Source: Verrucomicrobiota bacterium (GTDB lineage: Bacteria; Verrucomicrobiota; Verrucomicrobiia; CAIQCK01). From it: a DNA stretch of 64,000 bases. The stretch is from the NCBI GenBank assembly GCA_016222825.1, contig JACRQF010000009.1, forward strand, positions 1,054,001-1,118,000, given 5' to 3'. Shown one piece after another: positions 8,044 to 16,501 of the stretch. Every line of letters begins with the position of its first letter. The first letter of the stretch is position 1. The position numbers were made by a program, and so were the translations under genes. Below the pieces are notes generated by a model. The model worked only from the letters and a program-made list of their open reading frames with translations, ran no database searches and was not told where the DNA came from.

Positions 8044-10269
8044 ATGACACGCGTGTTTCTGCTCGCCGCACTTTTTACTGCCGCCATGCCGGCTCCCCAC
8101 GCCAACGGGCAATTCACTGGCAAGAACGGCCCGCTGATTTTCGAGGCGGAGAAAGTCACCACGCCCGCCGACGGCTGGCTGGCTGACAAAGACAGTGCGA
8201 CGAAGTGGACCCTTTGGAGCACGGACAGCGATGCGGCGAAAAAATGGTCCGGGGGTGTCGTTCTCCGTTCGCCGATTGTGAAGCAGGACCGCGCCACGCC
8301 GGAGGACGGCGCGCCACCGTTGCACACGCACATCACGGGCATCCCGCACGGGCGCTACGAGGTGACGGTCAGGATGGGCCGCACGCTGGCCGTTTCGCGC
8401 GACGGCAAGTCGTGGGAACGGCTGACGGACGGTTATCTCGGCGTGGTGGAGGTCAAGGACGGCACGTTCGACCTCTGGGTGGACGACCGCTACGCGCACG
8501 TCGCGTCGCCTGGCGCGGGCTACTACGATTACATCAAGTTCATGCCGATTCCGCCGCGCATCGCCAAGAAGCCGGTGAAGGGTTTCGCGAAGACACGGGT
8601 GCGCGAGCCGTTGGACCACGGCTTGATCGCTCGGCCCGCAGGCGAAGGGCGCGTGTATGTCGGCTGGCGGTTGCTGGCGTCGGACCCATCGGATGTCGCG
8701 TTCAATGTCTATCGTTCCTGCGACGGCAAGCCCGCCGCGAAGTTGAACGCCGAGCCGATTCGCAAGACAACGGATTTCGTGGACACCACCGCGCCAGCCG
8801 GCGTGGCTTGCGAATACGCCGTCCGCGCAGTCACCCGCGATGGTGAAGGAAAACCGTCGCCCGCCGCGCGCGCGACTGCTTCTGCCGAGGCCCAGTCCTG
8901 CGTGGTCATCAAGCTCGACGAGGGCGTGAAGTTCCAGAAGGTCGGCATTGGCGACCTCGACGGCGACGGGCGGTATGATTTCGTCATCAAGCAGCCTGAG
9001 GACAACATTGACCCGGCCGGCTCGTATTGGAAGCGCAGCCCGGACACTTACAAGCTCGAAGCTTACTCGCACGACGGCCAGAGGCTCTGGCGCAAAGACC
9101 TCGGCTGGGCCATCGAGCGCGGCATCTGGTATTCGCCTTACGTCGTGTTCGATTTCGACGGCGACGGCCGGGCCGAGGTTGCGGTGAAGACCGGCGAGGG
9201 CGACCCGCGCGGGCCAGACGGCCGTGTCGAGACGGGACGGGAGTGGATCTCCATCCTCGACGGCCGCACGGGCAAGGAACGCGCGCGCGCGCCGTGGCCG
9301 TCGCGGGAGATTCCCGGCGAGGGCTACAACTACAACTGGTCCAGCCGCAACCAGCTTTGCGTCGCCTATCTCGACGGCAAGACGCCATGCCTCATCGTCG
9401 AGCGCGGCACCTACACGACCATCCGGCTCGACGCGTATCAGTTCCATCGCGGCGCGCTGAAGAAGCTCTGGTCGTGGGACAGCCGCGAGGAGATCGGCCG
9501 CGGCAAATACAACAGCCAGGGCGCGCACACCACGCACGCCGCCGACGTGGACGGCGACGGGCGCGACGAGGTCGTCATCGGCTCGGCCGTGGTGGACGAC
9601 AACGGCCACGGCCTCTGGAGCACCGGCTTCGGCCATCCCGACTACATCTTTGTCGGCGACATTGATCCGCAGCGGCCGGGGCTGGAGATTTTCTACGGCA
9701 TCGAGCCGCCGCGCGCGCAGAACGGCCTCTGTCTCGTGGACGCGAAGACCGGTGAACTGATCTGGGGCCTCCAGGAACCGACCGGCCACGTCGGTAGCGA
9801 TGGCGTCTGCGCGGACATTGACCCGCGCTATCCGGGCGCCGAGTGCCACGCCAACGACATTGACCGGGAGAGGAAGTTCCGGAAATCGTGGGTCTTCAGC
9901 GCGAAAGGCGAACTCATCTCCGACCAGCGGATGGGCAGCCTCGGGCTGACGGCTTATTGGGACGGCGACCTCTATCGCGAGATCGTGCGCGGCGCGAAGC
10001 TCAACAAGTTCGACGGCGCCATCGTGCCGCCGAACATCGTCGGCCGCGTCGTGGCCATCGCGGACATCGTCGGCGACTGGCGCGAGGAAATCATCACGAG
10101 CGCGCCCGGCGAACTGCGCATCTATTCGACCACCATCCCCGCGACCGACCGGCGGACGTGCCTGATGCAGGACCCGATCTACCGGATTGATGTCGCCGAG
10201 GCCGCCCAAGGCTACTACGGTGTGCCCACGCTGAGCGTCCTGCCATCCGCAGGCGCGCCGAAACACTGA
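8044..10269 (+). CDS. PL11 rhamnogalacturonan lyase with extra N-terminal module
   Basis: A 741-residue secreted polysaccharide lyase that should cleave the rhamnogalacturonan I backbone of pectin by beta-elimination. A signal peptide covers about residues 1-22. Residues about 25-175 form a beta-rich module that the downstream paralogue lacks (HTHITGIPHGRYEVTVRMG); it resembles a carbohydrate-binding or esterase-associated domain. The PL11 propeller starts at KGFAKTRVREPLDHGL and contains several calcium-loop motifs (DLDGDGRYD, DFDGDGRAE, DVDGDGRDE), as in YesW/YesX. AGGAG lies 7 bases before the ATG at 8044; a GTG at 8038 is in frame but too close to that site. It is followed after 11 bases by a second PL11 gene. 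Confidence 0.92.
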   Translation: MTRVFLLAALFTAAMPAPHANGQFTGKNGPLIFEAEKVTTPADGWLADKDSATKWTLWSTDSDAAKKWSGGVVLRSPIVKQDRATPEDGAPPLHTHITGIPHGRYEVTVRMGRTLAVSRDGKSWERLTDGYLGVVEVKDGTFDLWVDDRYAHVASPGAGYYDYIKFMPIPPRIAKKPVKGFAKTRVREPLDHGLIARPAGEGRVYVGWRLLASDPSDVAFNVYRSCDGKPAAKLNAEPIRKTTDFVDTTAPAGVACEYAVRAVTRDGEGKPSPAARATASAEAQSCVVIKLDEGVKFQKVGIGDLDGDGRYDFVIKQPEDNIDPAGSYWKRSPDTYKLEAYSHDGQRLWRKDLGWAIERGIWYSPYVVFDFDGDGRAEVAVKTGEGDPRGPDGRVETGREWISILDGRTGKERARAPWPSREIPGEGYNYNWSSRNQLCVAYLDGKTPCLIVERGTYTTIRLDAYQFHRGALKKLWSWDSREEIGRGKYNSQGAHTTHAADVDGDGRDEVVIGSAVVDDNGHGLWSTGFGHPDYIFVGDIDPQRPGLEIFYGIEPPRAQNGLCLVDAKTGELIWGLQEPTGHVGSDGVCADIDPRYPGAECHANDIDRERKFRKSWVFSAKGELISDQRMGSLGLTAYWDGDLYREIVRGAKLNKFDGAIVPPNIVGRVVAIADIVGDWREEIITSAPGELRIYSTTIPATDRRTCLMQDPIYRIDVAEAAQGYYGVPTLSVLPSAGAPKH

Positions 10270-10280
10270 CCTTTTCCAAC

Positions 10281-12044
10281 ATGAACTCATCGCTGCTCCG
10301 AACCGTTCTCTTCTCCATCGCCATCGCCTCCATCGCCGTTGCCGCCGACAAGCCGAAGGTGCAGGGCTTCGCCAAGGAGCGCGTGCGCGAGAAGCTCGAC
10401 CGTGGCGTCGTGGCGATCCCGGTGACGGGCAACAAGGTCCATGTCGGCTGGCGATTGCTCGACAGCGATCCGAAAGGCGTGGCGTTCAACCTCTACCGCC
10501 GCAGCGGCAGCGGCGAGCCGGTGAAGCTCAACTGCGAGCCGATCTCGAAGACGACCGACTTCACCGACGAACAACCGCCGGCGGGCGAGCAGCAGTATTT
10601 CGTGCGCGCGGTCAGCGGCGGCAAGGAAGGCAAGAGTTCGCCAAGTGTCTCCGCCACGCCGTGTGCCGAGGGACGGCCTTACATCAGCATCAAGCTCAAC
10701 GGCGACCACACGTTCCAGAAGGCCGGCATCGCCGACCTCGACGGCGACGGGCGGCTCGACTTCGTCCTCAAGCAGCCGCTCGCGAACGTGGACCCTTACA
10801 TCAAGTATTGGAAGCGCAGTCCCGGCACGTTCAAGCTCGAGGCCTACCGCCACGATGGGAAGTTCCTCTGGCGGCACGACCTCGGCTGGTCCATCGAGCA
10901 GGGCATGTGGTATTCGCCCTACCTCGTCTATGACTTCGACGGCGACGGCAAGGCCGAGGTCGCCGTGAAGATCGGCGAGGGCGACCCGCGCGACGCGGAC
11001 GGCCGCGTCCAGAGCGGGCCGGAGTGGCTCGCCATCCTCGACGGCCAGACCGGCCAGGAGCGCGCCCGCGTGCCGTGGCCTTCGCGCGACCGATTCCCCG
11101 ACTACAACTACTACTGCCGCAACCAGTTCGGCGTCGCCTACCTCGACGGCAAGACCCCGTGCATCATTGTCGAGCGCGGCACCTACAACGTCATCAAGCT
11201 CGCCGCCTACGAGTTCCACGGCGGCAAACTGCGCGAGTTGTGGCGCTGGGAGGAGAAGGACGAGACGGTCGGCAAATACGCCGGCCAGGGCGCGCACTGC
11301 CTCCGCGCCGCCGACGTGGACGGCGACGGGCGCGACGAGGTCATCATCGGCTCGGCGGTCATTGACGACAACGGCGTTGGTCTCTGGACGACGGGCCTCG
11401 GCCATCCCGACCATCTGACGGTTGGCGACCTCGACCCGACGCGGCCGGGGTTGGAGATCCAATACGGCATCGAGCGGGGCAACCAATCCAACACGATCTG
11501 TATGGTTGAGGCGAAGACGGGCGGGATTCTGTGGGGCTTGAACGAGAAGACGAAGCACGTGCATTCGTCCGGCCTTTGCGCCGACATTGACCCGGCCCAT
11601 CCCGGCGTCGAGAGCTACGGCGGCGAGCGCGACTTCCCGGAAAAACGCTGGCTTTTCAGCGCGAAAGGCGAGCTGCTTTCGACGAAAGACCTCGGCGGCC
11701 TTGCGCCGCGTGCTGCCTACTGGGACGCCGATGCCCAGCGCGAGTTGCTGGTGAAAGGAAAACTGAGCAAGTTCCGCGGCGGCGAACTGTCGCCGAAGAT
11801 CGAAGGCGACGTGATCGCCGTGGCCGACATTCTCGGCGACTGGCGCGAGGAGATCATCACCAGCCTCCCCGGCGAACTGCGCATCTACTCAACGACGATT
11901 CCCGCCGCCGACCGCCGCGTGACACTGCTGCGCGACCCAATCTACCGGACCGACGTGACCGGCGGCGCACAGGGTTACTACCAAGTCCCCGGTCTCAGCC
12001 GTCTGCCGTCAGCGTCGGAGAAGAAGCAGCGCGTCACTCCATGA
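10281..12044 (+). CDS. PL11 rhamnogalacturonan lyase (second copy)
   Basis: A 587-residue secreted PL11 lyase, tandem paralogue of the preceding gene and alignable to it from KGFAKTRVREPLD / QGFAKERVREKLD to the C-terminus. The signal peptide is MNSSLLRTVLFSIAIASIAVAA. The PL11 propeller occupies nearly all of the rest, with calcium-loop repeats DLDGDGRLD, DFDGDGKAE and DVDGDGRDE, and the conserved YWKRSPGTFKLEAY and DWREEIITSLPGELRIYSTT stretches shared with the first copy. It lacks the N-terminal module of the first copy and has the normal single-domain length. The pair could divide endo and exo action, as YesW and YesX do in Bacillus, but that is inference. Confidence 0.92.
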   Translation: MNSSLLRTVLFSIAIASIAVAADKPKVQGFAKERVREKLDRGVVAIPVTGNKVHVGWRLLDSDPKGVAFNLYRRSGSGEPVKLNCEPISKTTDFTDEQPPAGEQQYFVRAVSGGKEGKSSPSVSATPCAEGRPYISIKLNGDHTFQKAGIADLDGDGRLDFVLKQPLANVDPYIKYWKRSPGTFKLEAYRHDGKFLWRHDLGWSIEQGMWYSPYLVYDFDGDGKAEVAVKIGEGDPRDADGRVQSGPEWLAILDGQTGQERARVPWPSRDRFPDYNYYCRNQFGVAYLDGKTPCIIVERGTYNVIKLAAYEFHGGKLRELWRWEEKDETVGKYAGQGAHCLRAADVDGDGRDEVIIGSAVIDDNGVGLWTTGLGHPDHLTVGDLDPTRPGLEIQYGIERGNQSNTICMVEAKTGGILWGLNEKTKHVHSSGLCADIDPAHPGVESYGGERDFPEKRWLFSAKGELLSTKDLGGLAPRAAYWDADAQRELLVKGKLSKFRGGELSPKIEGDVIAVADILGDWREEIITSLPGELRIYSTTIPAADRRVTLLRDPIYRTDVTGGAQGYYQVPGLSRLPSASEKKQRVTP

Positions 12045-12112
12045 CACGGCTACGGTTCAGAATCACTTTGTCGCGGCCCATGGGCTGATGGCTTCAAGCT
12101 GTTGCAGCTTCC

Positions 12113-12426
12113 TCACCAGCGCAGATCCCGATAATCACCGTGCGCAAAGCCGGCCACTGCTGCGGCGACCTCCGGCACATGCTCGCGGATTCCCATCCAA
12201 TTCGTTGTCGGCAATATCAGAATCGCCAGTCGCCGCCCAGAGATGTTCTGTTGGTAACGCAAGCTTCGGTCAGTGGTGATGAACACGTCGAACCGCCCCT
12301 CCGCTGCGCCCAACAAGTCGCCGCTTTCAGCTTCGCCCAGCCCATCTCAAACGCCGTTGACACCTCGTGTGGCGTGAGCGCGCGACGCAACGACACCGGC
12401 GTTCCTTGATCGAACAGAACCTGCAT
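12113..12426 (-). pseudogene. frameshifted DUF5615 PIN-like toxin
   Basis: Two minus-strand frames join into one protein of the DUF5615/Mut7-C PIN-like type, putative RNase toxins of DUF433-partnered modules. The first frame, from an ATG at 12426, gives LMQVLFDQGTPVSLRR with the conserved Asp and ends near KLK. The second gives DLLGAAEGRFDVFITTDRSL, then RYQQNISGRRLAILIL, to the stop at 12113. The switch falls in a run of three A on the coding strand (12325-12327); one more A would restore KLKSGDLLGAAEG. The total of 314 bases is one short of a whole number of codons, as a single-base deletion predicts. A sequencing error in the run cannot be excluded, but the partner gene is damaged too. Confidence 0.72.
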
Positions 12427-12438
12427 AAGCGCCACAGT

Positions 12439-12627
12439 TCAGACCACCGCTTCCGCCAGCGACGACTCGGCGAACTTGAGCACGGCCAGGGCCTGCTCGC
12501 GAGTCACGCCGGGAAACCATTCGAGAAACTGCTCCACGTTGCGCCGCCTTCGATGTTCTCGAACAGCGCCCGCACCGGCACCCGCGTGCCCTTGAAAAGC
12601 CACCGAGACAACGCGCTCAATAGGTGA
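12439..12627 (-). pseudogene. decayed DUF433 antitoxin remnant
   Basis: The C-terminal half in one frame reads NVEQFLEWFPGVTREQALAV, matching the end of DUF433 antitoxins, followed by LKFAESSLAEAVV and a stop. The middle of the protein lies in another frame: FKGTRVPVRALFENIEGGA, the family hallmark. The two join at about 12545 only if one base is restored. Ahead of the FKGT motif the expected N-terminal segment is not readable in either frame, so at least one further change is likely. It sits directly before the frameshifted toxin (stop at 12439, toxin ATG at 12426), which is the usual antitoxin-toxin order. No functional antitoxin should be made. Confidence 0.65.
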
Positions 12628-12724
12628 AACCTGCGCTACGGTGCGCGTGCCCGGCTGCGCCCAGATCGCACCCTGCAACCGCCCCTTCCTTGCCATCACC
12701 GAAACTGTTTGCTACGGTGAGCGA

Positions 12725-13672
12725 ATGAATTTCTTGGTCACAGGAGGCGCAGGGTTCATCGGCTCCCACGTCTCCGAACGCTTGCTGCGGGACGGACATC
12801 GCGTGGTCATCGTGGATGACTTCAACGATTTCTATGCCCCGGCGATCAAGCAGCACAACCTGGCGCGTGTGCAGGCGGTTGGCGGCGTCAGGCTGCACCG
12901 CGCCGACATCGTGGACAAGGCGGCTATGGACCGCGTCTTCGCGGCGGAGAAATTCGACGCGATTATCCATCTGGCGGCGCGTGCGGGCGTGCGGCCGAGC
13001 ATCGAGCAGCCGCTGCTCTACACGCAGACCAACGTCACCGGCACGATGAACCTGCTGGAATGCGCGCGGGCCGCCGGCATCCGGAAGTTCATCTTCGCGT
13101 CATCGTCGTCGGTCTATGGGATCAACTCGAAAATACCGTTCAGCGAGAGCGACCCGATCTTCAAACCGATCTCGCCCTACGCCGCCACCAAGCTCGCTGG
13201 CGAGGCGCTCTGCCACACATATCATCACCTTCACGGCATGGACATGACCTGCCTGCGGTTCTTCACCGTCTATGGCCCGGCGCAACGGCCGGACCTGGCC
13301 ATCCACAAGTTCGCGAAGCTCATCGCCGCCGGCAAACCGATCGAGATGTATGGCGACGGCTCGACGCGGCGCGATTACACTTTCATTGACGACATTGTCG
13401 AGGGCATCATGGCGTGCGTCCGCGGCAAGTTCGGTTACGAGATTTTCAACCTTGGCAACAGCAACACGGTCGAGCTGCGCCAGCTGGTCGGGTTGATCGA
13501 GCGCGCGCTCGGCAGGAAGGCGGTCATCGAGCGCCGGCCGGAGCAGCCGGGCGACATGCCGGTGACGTTCGCCGACGTGTCCAAGGCGCGTCGGATGCTC
13601 GGCTACGACCCGAAAACAAAAATCGAGCAAGGCATCGAGAAATTTGTCGAATGGTTCCAACGGCCATCATGA
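12725..13672 (+). CDS. NAD-dependent sugar-nucleotide epimerase (UDP-glucuronate 4-epimerase-like)
   Basis: A 315-residue extended short-chain dehydrogenase that should epimerise or dehydrate a nucleotide sugar in the cytosol. The NAD loop GGAGFIGS is at about 7-14, an Asp pair that holds the ribose (IVDDFN) near 35, and the catalytic Tyr-Lys pair is in SPYAATKLAGE near 151-160. LRFFTVYGPAQRPD and YGDGSTRRDYTFIDD are typical of the UDP-glucuronate/UDP-galactose 4-epimerase branch. The ATG at 12725 is chosen because the fold starts there; upstream codons cross into the antitoxin remnant. Its TGA overlaps the ATG of the M20 gene, opening a seven-gene overlapping series, so it probably supplies the activated sugar for the glycosyltransferases that follow. 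Confidence 0.9.
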   Translation: MNFLVTGGAGFIGSHVSERLLRDGHRVVIVDDFNDFYAPAIKQHNLARVQAVGGVRLHRADIVDKAAMDRVFAAEKFDAIIHLAARAGVRPSIEQPLLYTQTNVTGTMNLLECARAAGIRKFIFASSSSVYGINSKIPFSESDPIFKPISPYAATKLAGEALCHTYHHLHGMDMTCLRFFTVYGPAQRPDLAIHKFAKLIAAGKPIEMYGDGSTRRDYTFIDDIVEGIMACVRGKFGYEIFNLGNSNTVELRQLVGLIERALGRKAVIERRPEQPGDMPVTFADVSKARRMLGYDPKTKIEQGIEKFVEWFQRPS

Positions 13673-14799
13673 AACATTCCGGCGTCATCCAACTGCTGCG
13701 CGACCTTGTCGCGATACCGAGCGTCAACCCGCAAGGCGATCCCGGCACCGACCGGACGGGCGAGGACGAGATCGCGAAGTTCATCGCCGGCTTCCTGCGG
13801 CGGATGGGCGCGGACGTGGAGTTGCAATACGTCGAGCCGGGCCGTCCCAACGTGATCGGCAAACTCAGCGCGCGAGGCCGGGCGCGGCGGGCGGTGGCGC
13901 TGGGGCCGCACACGGACACGGTGAGCGTGCGTGGCATGACCCTCAAGCCGTTCGATCCGGTGGTGCGCGGCGGCCGGCTCTACGGGCGCGGCGCGTCGGA
14001 CACAAAGGGAAACCTGGCGGCGTTTCTCTGGGCGATGAAGCGGCTGGCGGAATCGCGCGCGGCAAGCCGCGACAACGACATCTATTTCACCGGCCTCATG
14101 GGCGAGGAGAGCGGCAACGACGGCGTGAAACACCTGATGCGCCGCGGCAAGTCGAAGCTTCTCGGCCGGCTCGACTTCGCCATCGTGGGCGAACCGACGG
14201 AACTGGACATCGTCAACGCGCACAAGGGTGCGCTGTGGCTGCGCATCGCCACCAGCGGCCGATCCTGCCACGGCGCGACGCCGGAACTTGGCGAGAACGC
14301 CATCTACAAGGTGGGCCGGATCGTGGAGTGGCTGGAGCGTGACTACGCGCCGCGGCTGAAGCGGCGGCATCCGGTGCTCGGCCGGGCGACGATCAACGTC
14401 GGCACGATCCGCGGCGGCACGAAGGTCAACATCGTGCCAGCCCGTTGCGAGATCGAGGTGGACCACCGCACGCTGCCGGGCGACGACCACGCGAAGTTCC
14501 TGCGGCAATTGCGGACGAAATTCGGTCCCGTCGAGCTGGAGGTGATCAACGACAACACCGGGCTGGACACGCCGGCGAATCATCCGATGGTCGTCCAACT
14601 CGCGGCGGCCAGCGGCGGGCGGTGCGTGGGCGCGCCATGGTTTTCGGACGGCGCGATCTTCGCGCGGCACGGCGTGCCGGCGGTGGCTTTCGGCGGGGGC
14701 AGCATTGCGCAGGCGCACACAAAGGACGAGTTTACGCCGGTGCAACAAGTCGAGCGGTGCGCGGCGGTGATGGAAATGTTCTTGGCAAACCTCTTGTGA
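13669..14799 (+). CDS. M20 family metallo-deacylase (ArgE/DapE-like)
   Basis: A 376-residue di-zinc amidohydrolase of the ArgE/DapE/ACY1 type. Metal and catalytic motifs are complete: GPHTDT near residue 80 (His and catalytic Asp), GRGASDTKG near 107-115 (bridging Asp), GEESGND near 146 (base Glu and metal Glu), and a C-terminal QAHTKDEF with the last metal His. A lid/dimerisation domain runs from about 180 to 290. No signal peptide, so cytosolic. The start is fixed by the ATGA overlap with the epimerase stop. ArgE/DapE family members remove acyl groups from amino acids; here, inside a glycan operon, it might deacylate an N-acyl amino sugar or an amino acid linked to the glycan, which is inference only. 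Confidence 0.9.
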   Translation: MKHSGVIQLLRDLVAIPSVNPQGDPGTDRTGEDEIAKFIAGFLRRMGADVELQYVEPGRPNVIGKLSARGRARRAVALGPHTDTVSVRGMTLKPFDPVVRGGRLYGRGASDTKGNLAAFLWAMKRLAESRAASRDNDIYFTGLMGEESGNDGVKHLMRRGKSKLLGRLDFAIVGEPTELDIVNAHKGALWLRIATSGRSCHGATPELGENAIYKVGRIVEWLERDYAPRLKRRHPVLGRATINVGTIRGGTKVNIVPARCEIEVDHRTLPGDDHAKFLRQLRTKFGPVELEVINDNTGLDTPANHPMVVQLAAASGGRCVGAPWFSDGAIFARHGVPAVAFGGGSIAQAHTKDEFTPVQQVERCAAVMEMFLANLL

Positions 14800-15530
14800 A
14801 AACACTGGTCATTGTTCCCACCTACAACGAATCGGAGAACCTGCCGCGGCTGGCGGAAGCGGTGCTGGCGGCGGCGCCGGAGTTGGACCTGCTGGTCGTG
14901 GACGACAATTCGCCCGACGGCACGGGCCGGATGGCGGACGGGATTGCGGCCAAGCAGCCGCGCGTCCATGTGATGCATCGCGCCGGCAAGCTGGGGCTGG
15001 GCACGGCTTATATCGCGGGTTTCCGCTGGGCGCTGGAGCGCGGCTACGAAGCGATGATGGAGATGGACTGCGACTTCAGCCACGACCCACAGGCTCTGCC
15101 GGCGTTTTTGGCGGCGGCGAAGGACGCGGACGTGGTGATCGGCTCGCGTTACAAGGGCGGCGTGCGCGTGGTGGACTGGCCGATGCGGCGGCTGCTGCTG
15201 AGCTACGGCGCGTCGTTGTATGTGCGGCTGATCACCGGCATGCCGGTGTGCGACCCGACGGGCGGGTTCAAGTTGTTCCGGCGCGAAGTGCTGGCGGCGC
15301 TGGACTTGGACGGCATTCATTCGGGAGGCTATAGTTTCCAGATTGAAATGAACTACCGGTGCTGGATGGCAGGTTTTCGGCTTGTTGAGATTCCGATCAC
15401 GTTCACGGATCGGCGCGTCGGCGTGTCGAAAATTTCCCGCCGGATTGTCTGGGAGGCGCTCTGGATGGTGTGGCGGCTGGCGTTCGCAAACGCGTTTCGC
15501 CGGCGTCCGCACCCGCGGCCAGCGTCATGA
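14796..15530 (+). CDS. polyprenol-phosphate mannosyltransferase-like GT2
   Basis: A 244-residue family 2 glycosyltransferase of the dolichol-phosphate-mannose synthase branch, transferring a hexose from a nucleotide donor to polyprenyl phosphate at the inner face of the membrane. TLVIVPTYNESENL opens the fold; DDNSPDGTG near 35 and MDCDFSHDP near 88-96 (usual form MDADFSHDP) are the donor and metal motifs; DPTGGFKLFRR and GGYSFQIEMNYR are also family signatures. No C-terminal membrane domain, as in DPM1. The GTG start at 14796 overlaps the previous TGA (GTGA). It probably makes the lipid-linked sugar donor used by later steps of this operon. Confidence 0.9.
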   Translation: MKTLVIVPTYNESENLPRLAEAVLAAAPELDLLVVDDNSPDGTGRMADGIAAKQPRVHVMHRAGKLGLGTAYIAGFRWALERGYEAMMEMDCDFSHDPQALPAFLAAAKDADVVIGSRYKGGVRVVDWPMRRLLLSYGASLYVRLITGMPVCDPTGGFKLFRREVLAALDLDGIHSGGYSFQIEMNYRCWMAGFRLVEIPITFTDRRVGVSKISRRIVWEALWMVWRLAFANAFRRRPHPRPAS

Positions 15531-16501
15531 GCGCGCCGCAGCCTCCCACCATCAGCGTGGTCATCCCGCACAAGCCGGGGCTGGAGGAGGTGCGCGTGCT
15601 GGAATCGCTCAAGGCGGTGGATTATCCACGCGACCGCTATGAGGTGATCGTGGCGGAGGGGTTTCACCCGAGCAAGCAACGCAACCAGGCGGTGGCGAAG
15701 TCGCGCGGCGACATCGTGGTGTTCTTCGATGACGACGTGACGCCCGATCCGAAGGTCTTCACGCGGTTCGTGGCGACGTTCGAGGAATTCCCGGACGCGG
15801 CGGTGGTGGGCGGGCCGAGCGTGATTCCGCCGACGGACAACTTCTGGCAGCAGTGTTTCGCCCGCGTGATGCGGTCGCGGGTGACGATGGGCCGCAGCAT
15901 CGCGCGCTACGAGTCCAACGGCCGGCGGCGCGCGACCAACGAAAGCGAGTTGATCCTCTGCAACGTGGCGATGCGGCGCGAGGCGTTCGTGAAGGCGGGC
16001 GGCTTCGACGAGCGGCTCTGGCCGAACGAGGAGAACGAGATGTTTGAGCGGCTCCAGCGGCTCGGCTACCGTCTCATCTACGACCCGGAGGCCACCGTGT
16101 TCCGCAGCCACCGGCCGACGCTGGGGCATTTTGTGCGGCAGTTGCTCGGCTACGGGCGCGGGCGCATGGGGCAGACGATCATCCGGCCGAGCGTGACGTG
16201 CATGATCCGGATGGTGCCGGCGGCGTTCGTGATCTACTTGGCGAGCCTGCTGGCGTGGCATCCGTGGTGGTATGAACTGCCACTGGCGGCCTACGCGCTG
16301 CTGATCAGCTCGGCGGCGGCGTATCACGCGATCAACAACCGGACGCTGGCGGGCGGACTGATGTCGCTGTGGCTGCTGCCGCTGGCGCACATCGCGTATG
16401 GCGTCGGCCTGTTGTCGGCATTGTTCAAAAAGATGGGCAGGCACGAGGAGCCGCCCGGCGCAGGCGTGACGTTGCGCGTGGTCAAATCGTTTGGCTCATG
16501 A
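15527..16501 (+). CDS. membrane-anchored GT2 glycosyltransferase
   Basis: A 324-residue family 2 glycosyltransferase. SVVIPHKPGLEEVRVLESL opens the GT-A fold, FFDDDVTPDP near 78 is the metal-binding DxD region, GGPSVIPPTDN and CNVAMRREAF with AGGFDE are acceptor-side motifs, and NEENEMFERL carries the ED-type catalytic acids. After HRPTLGHFVRQLLGYGRGR come three hydrophobic segments (about 220-310) that fix it to the inner membrane. The ATG is set by the ATGA overlap with the preceding gene. It resembles the C-terminal half of the double-GT2 gene two positions downstream, so the operon holds related transferases that probably add successive sugars. Confidence 0.87.
   Translation: MSAPQPPTISVVIPHKPGLEEVRVLESLKAVDYPRDRYEVIVAEGFHPSKQRNQAVAKSRGDIVVFFDDDVTPDPKVFTRFVATFEEFPDAAVVGGPSVIPPTDNFWQQCFARVMRSRVTMGRSIARYESNGRRRATNESELILCNVAMRREAFVKAGGFDERLWPNEENEMFERLQRLGYRLIYDPEATVFRSHRPTLGHFVRQLLGYGRGRMGQTIIRPSVTCMIRMVPAAFVIYLASLLAWHPWWYELPLAAYALLISSAAAYHAINNRTLAGGLMSLWLLPLAHIAYGVGLLSALFKKMGRHEEPPGAGVTLRVVKSFGS

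Noticed and set aside
7873..10290. An 805-codon open frame on the minus strand across the first PL11 gene
   Set aside because: It is the complement of a well-supported PL11 lyase with signal peptide and ribosome site; its protein is rich in Val/Arg/His with no motif.
12325..12327. Programmed frameshift in the toxin gene
   Set aside because: A run of three A is a poor slip site, and the partner antitoxin is also damaged, so decay or sequence error is simpler.
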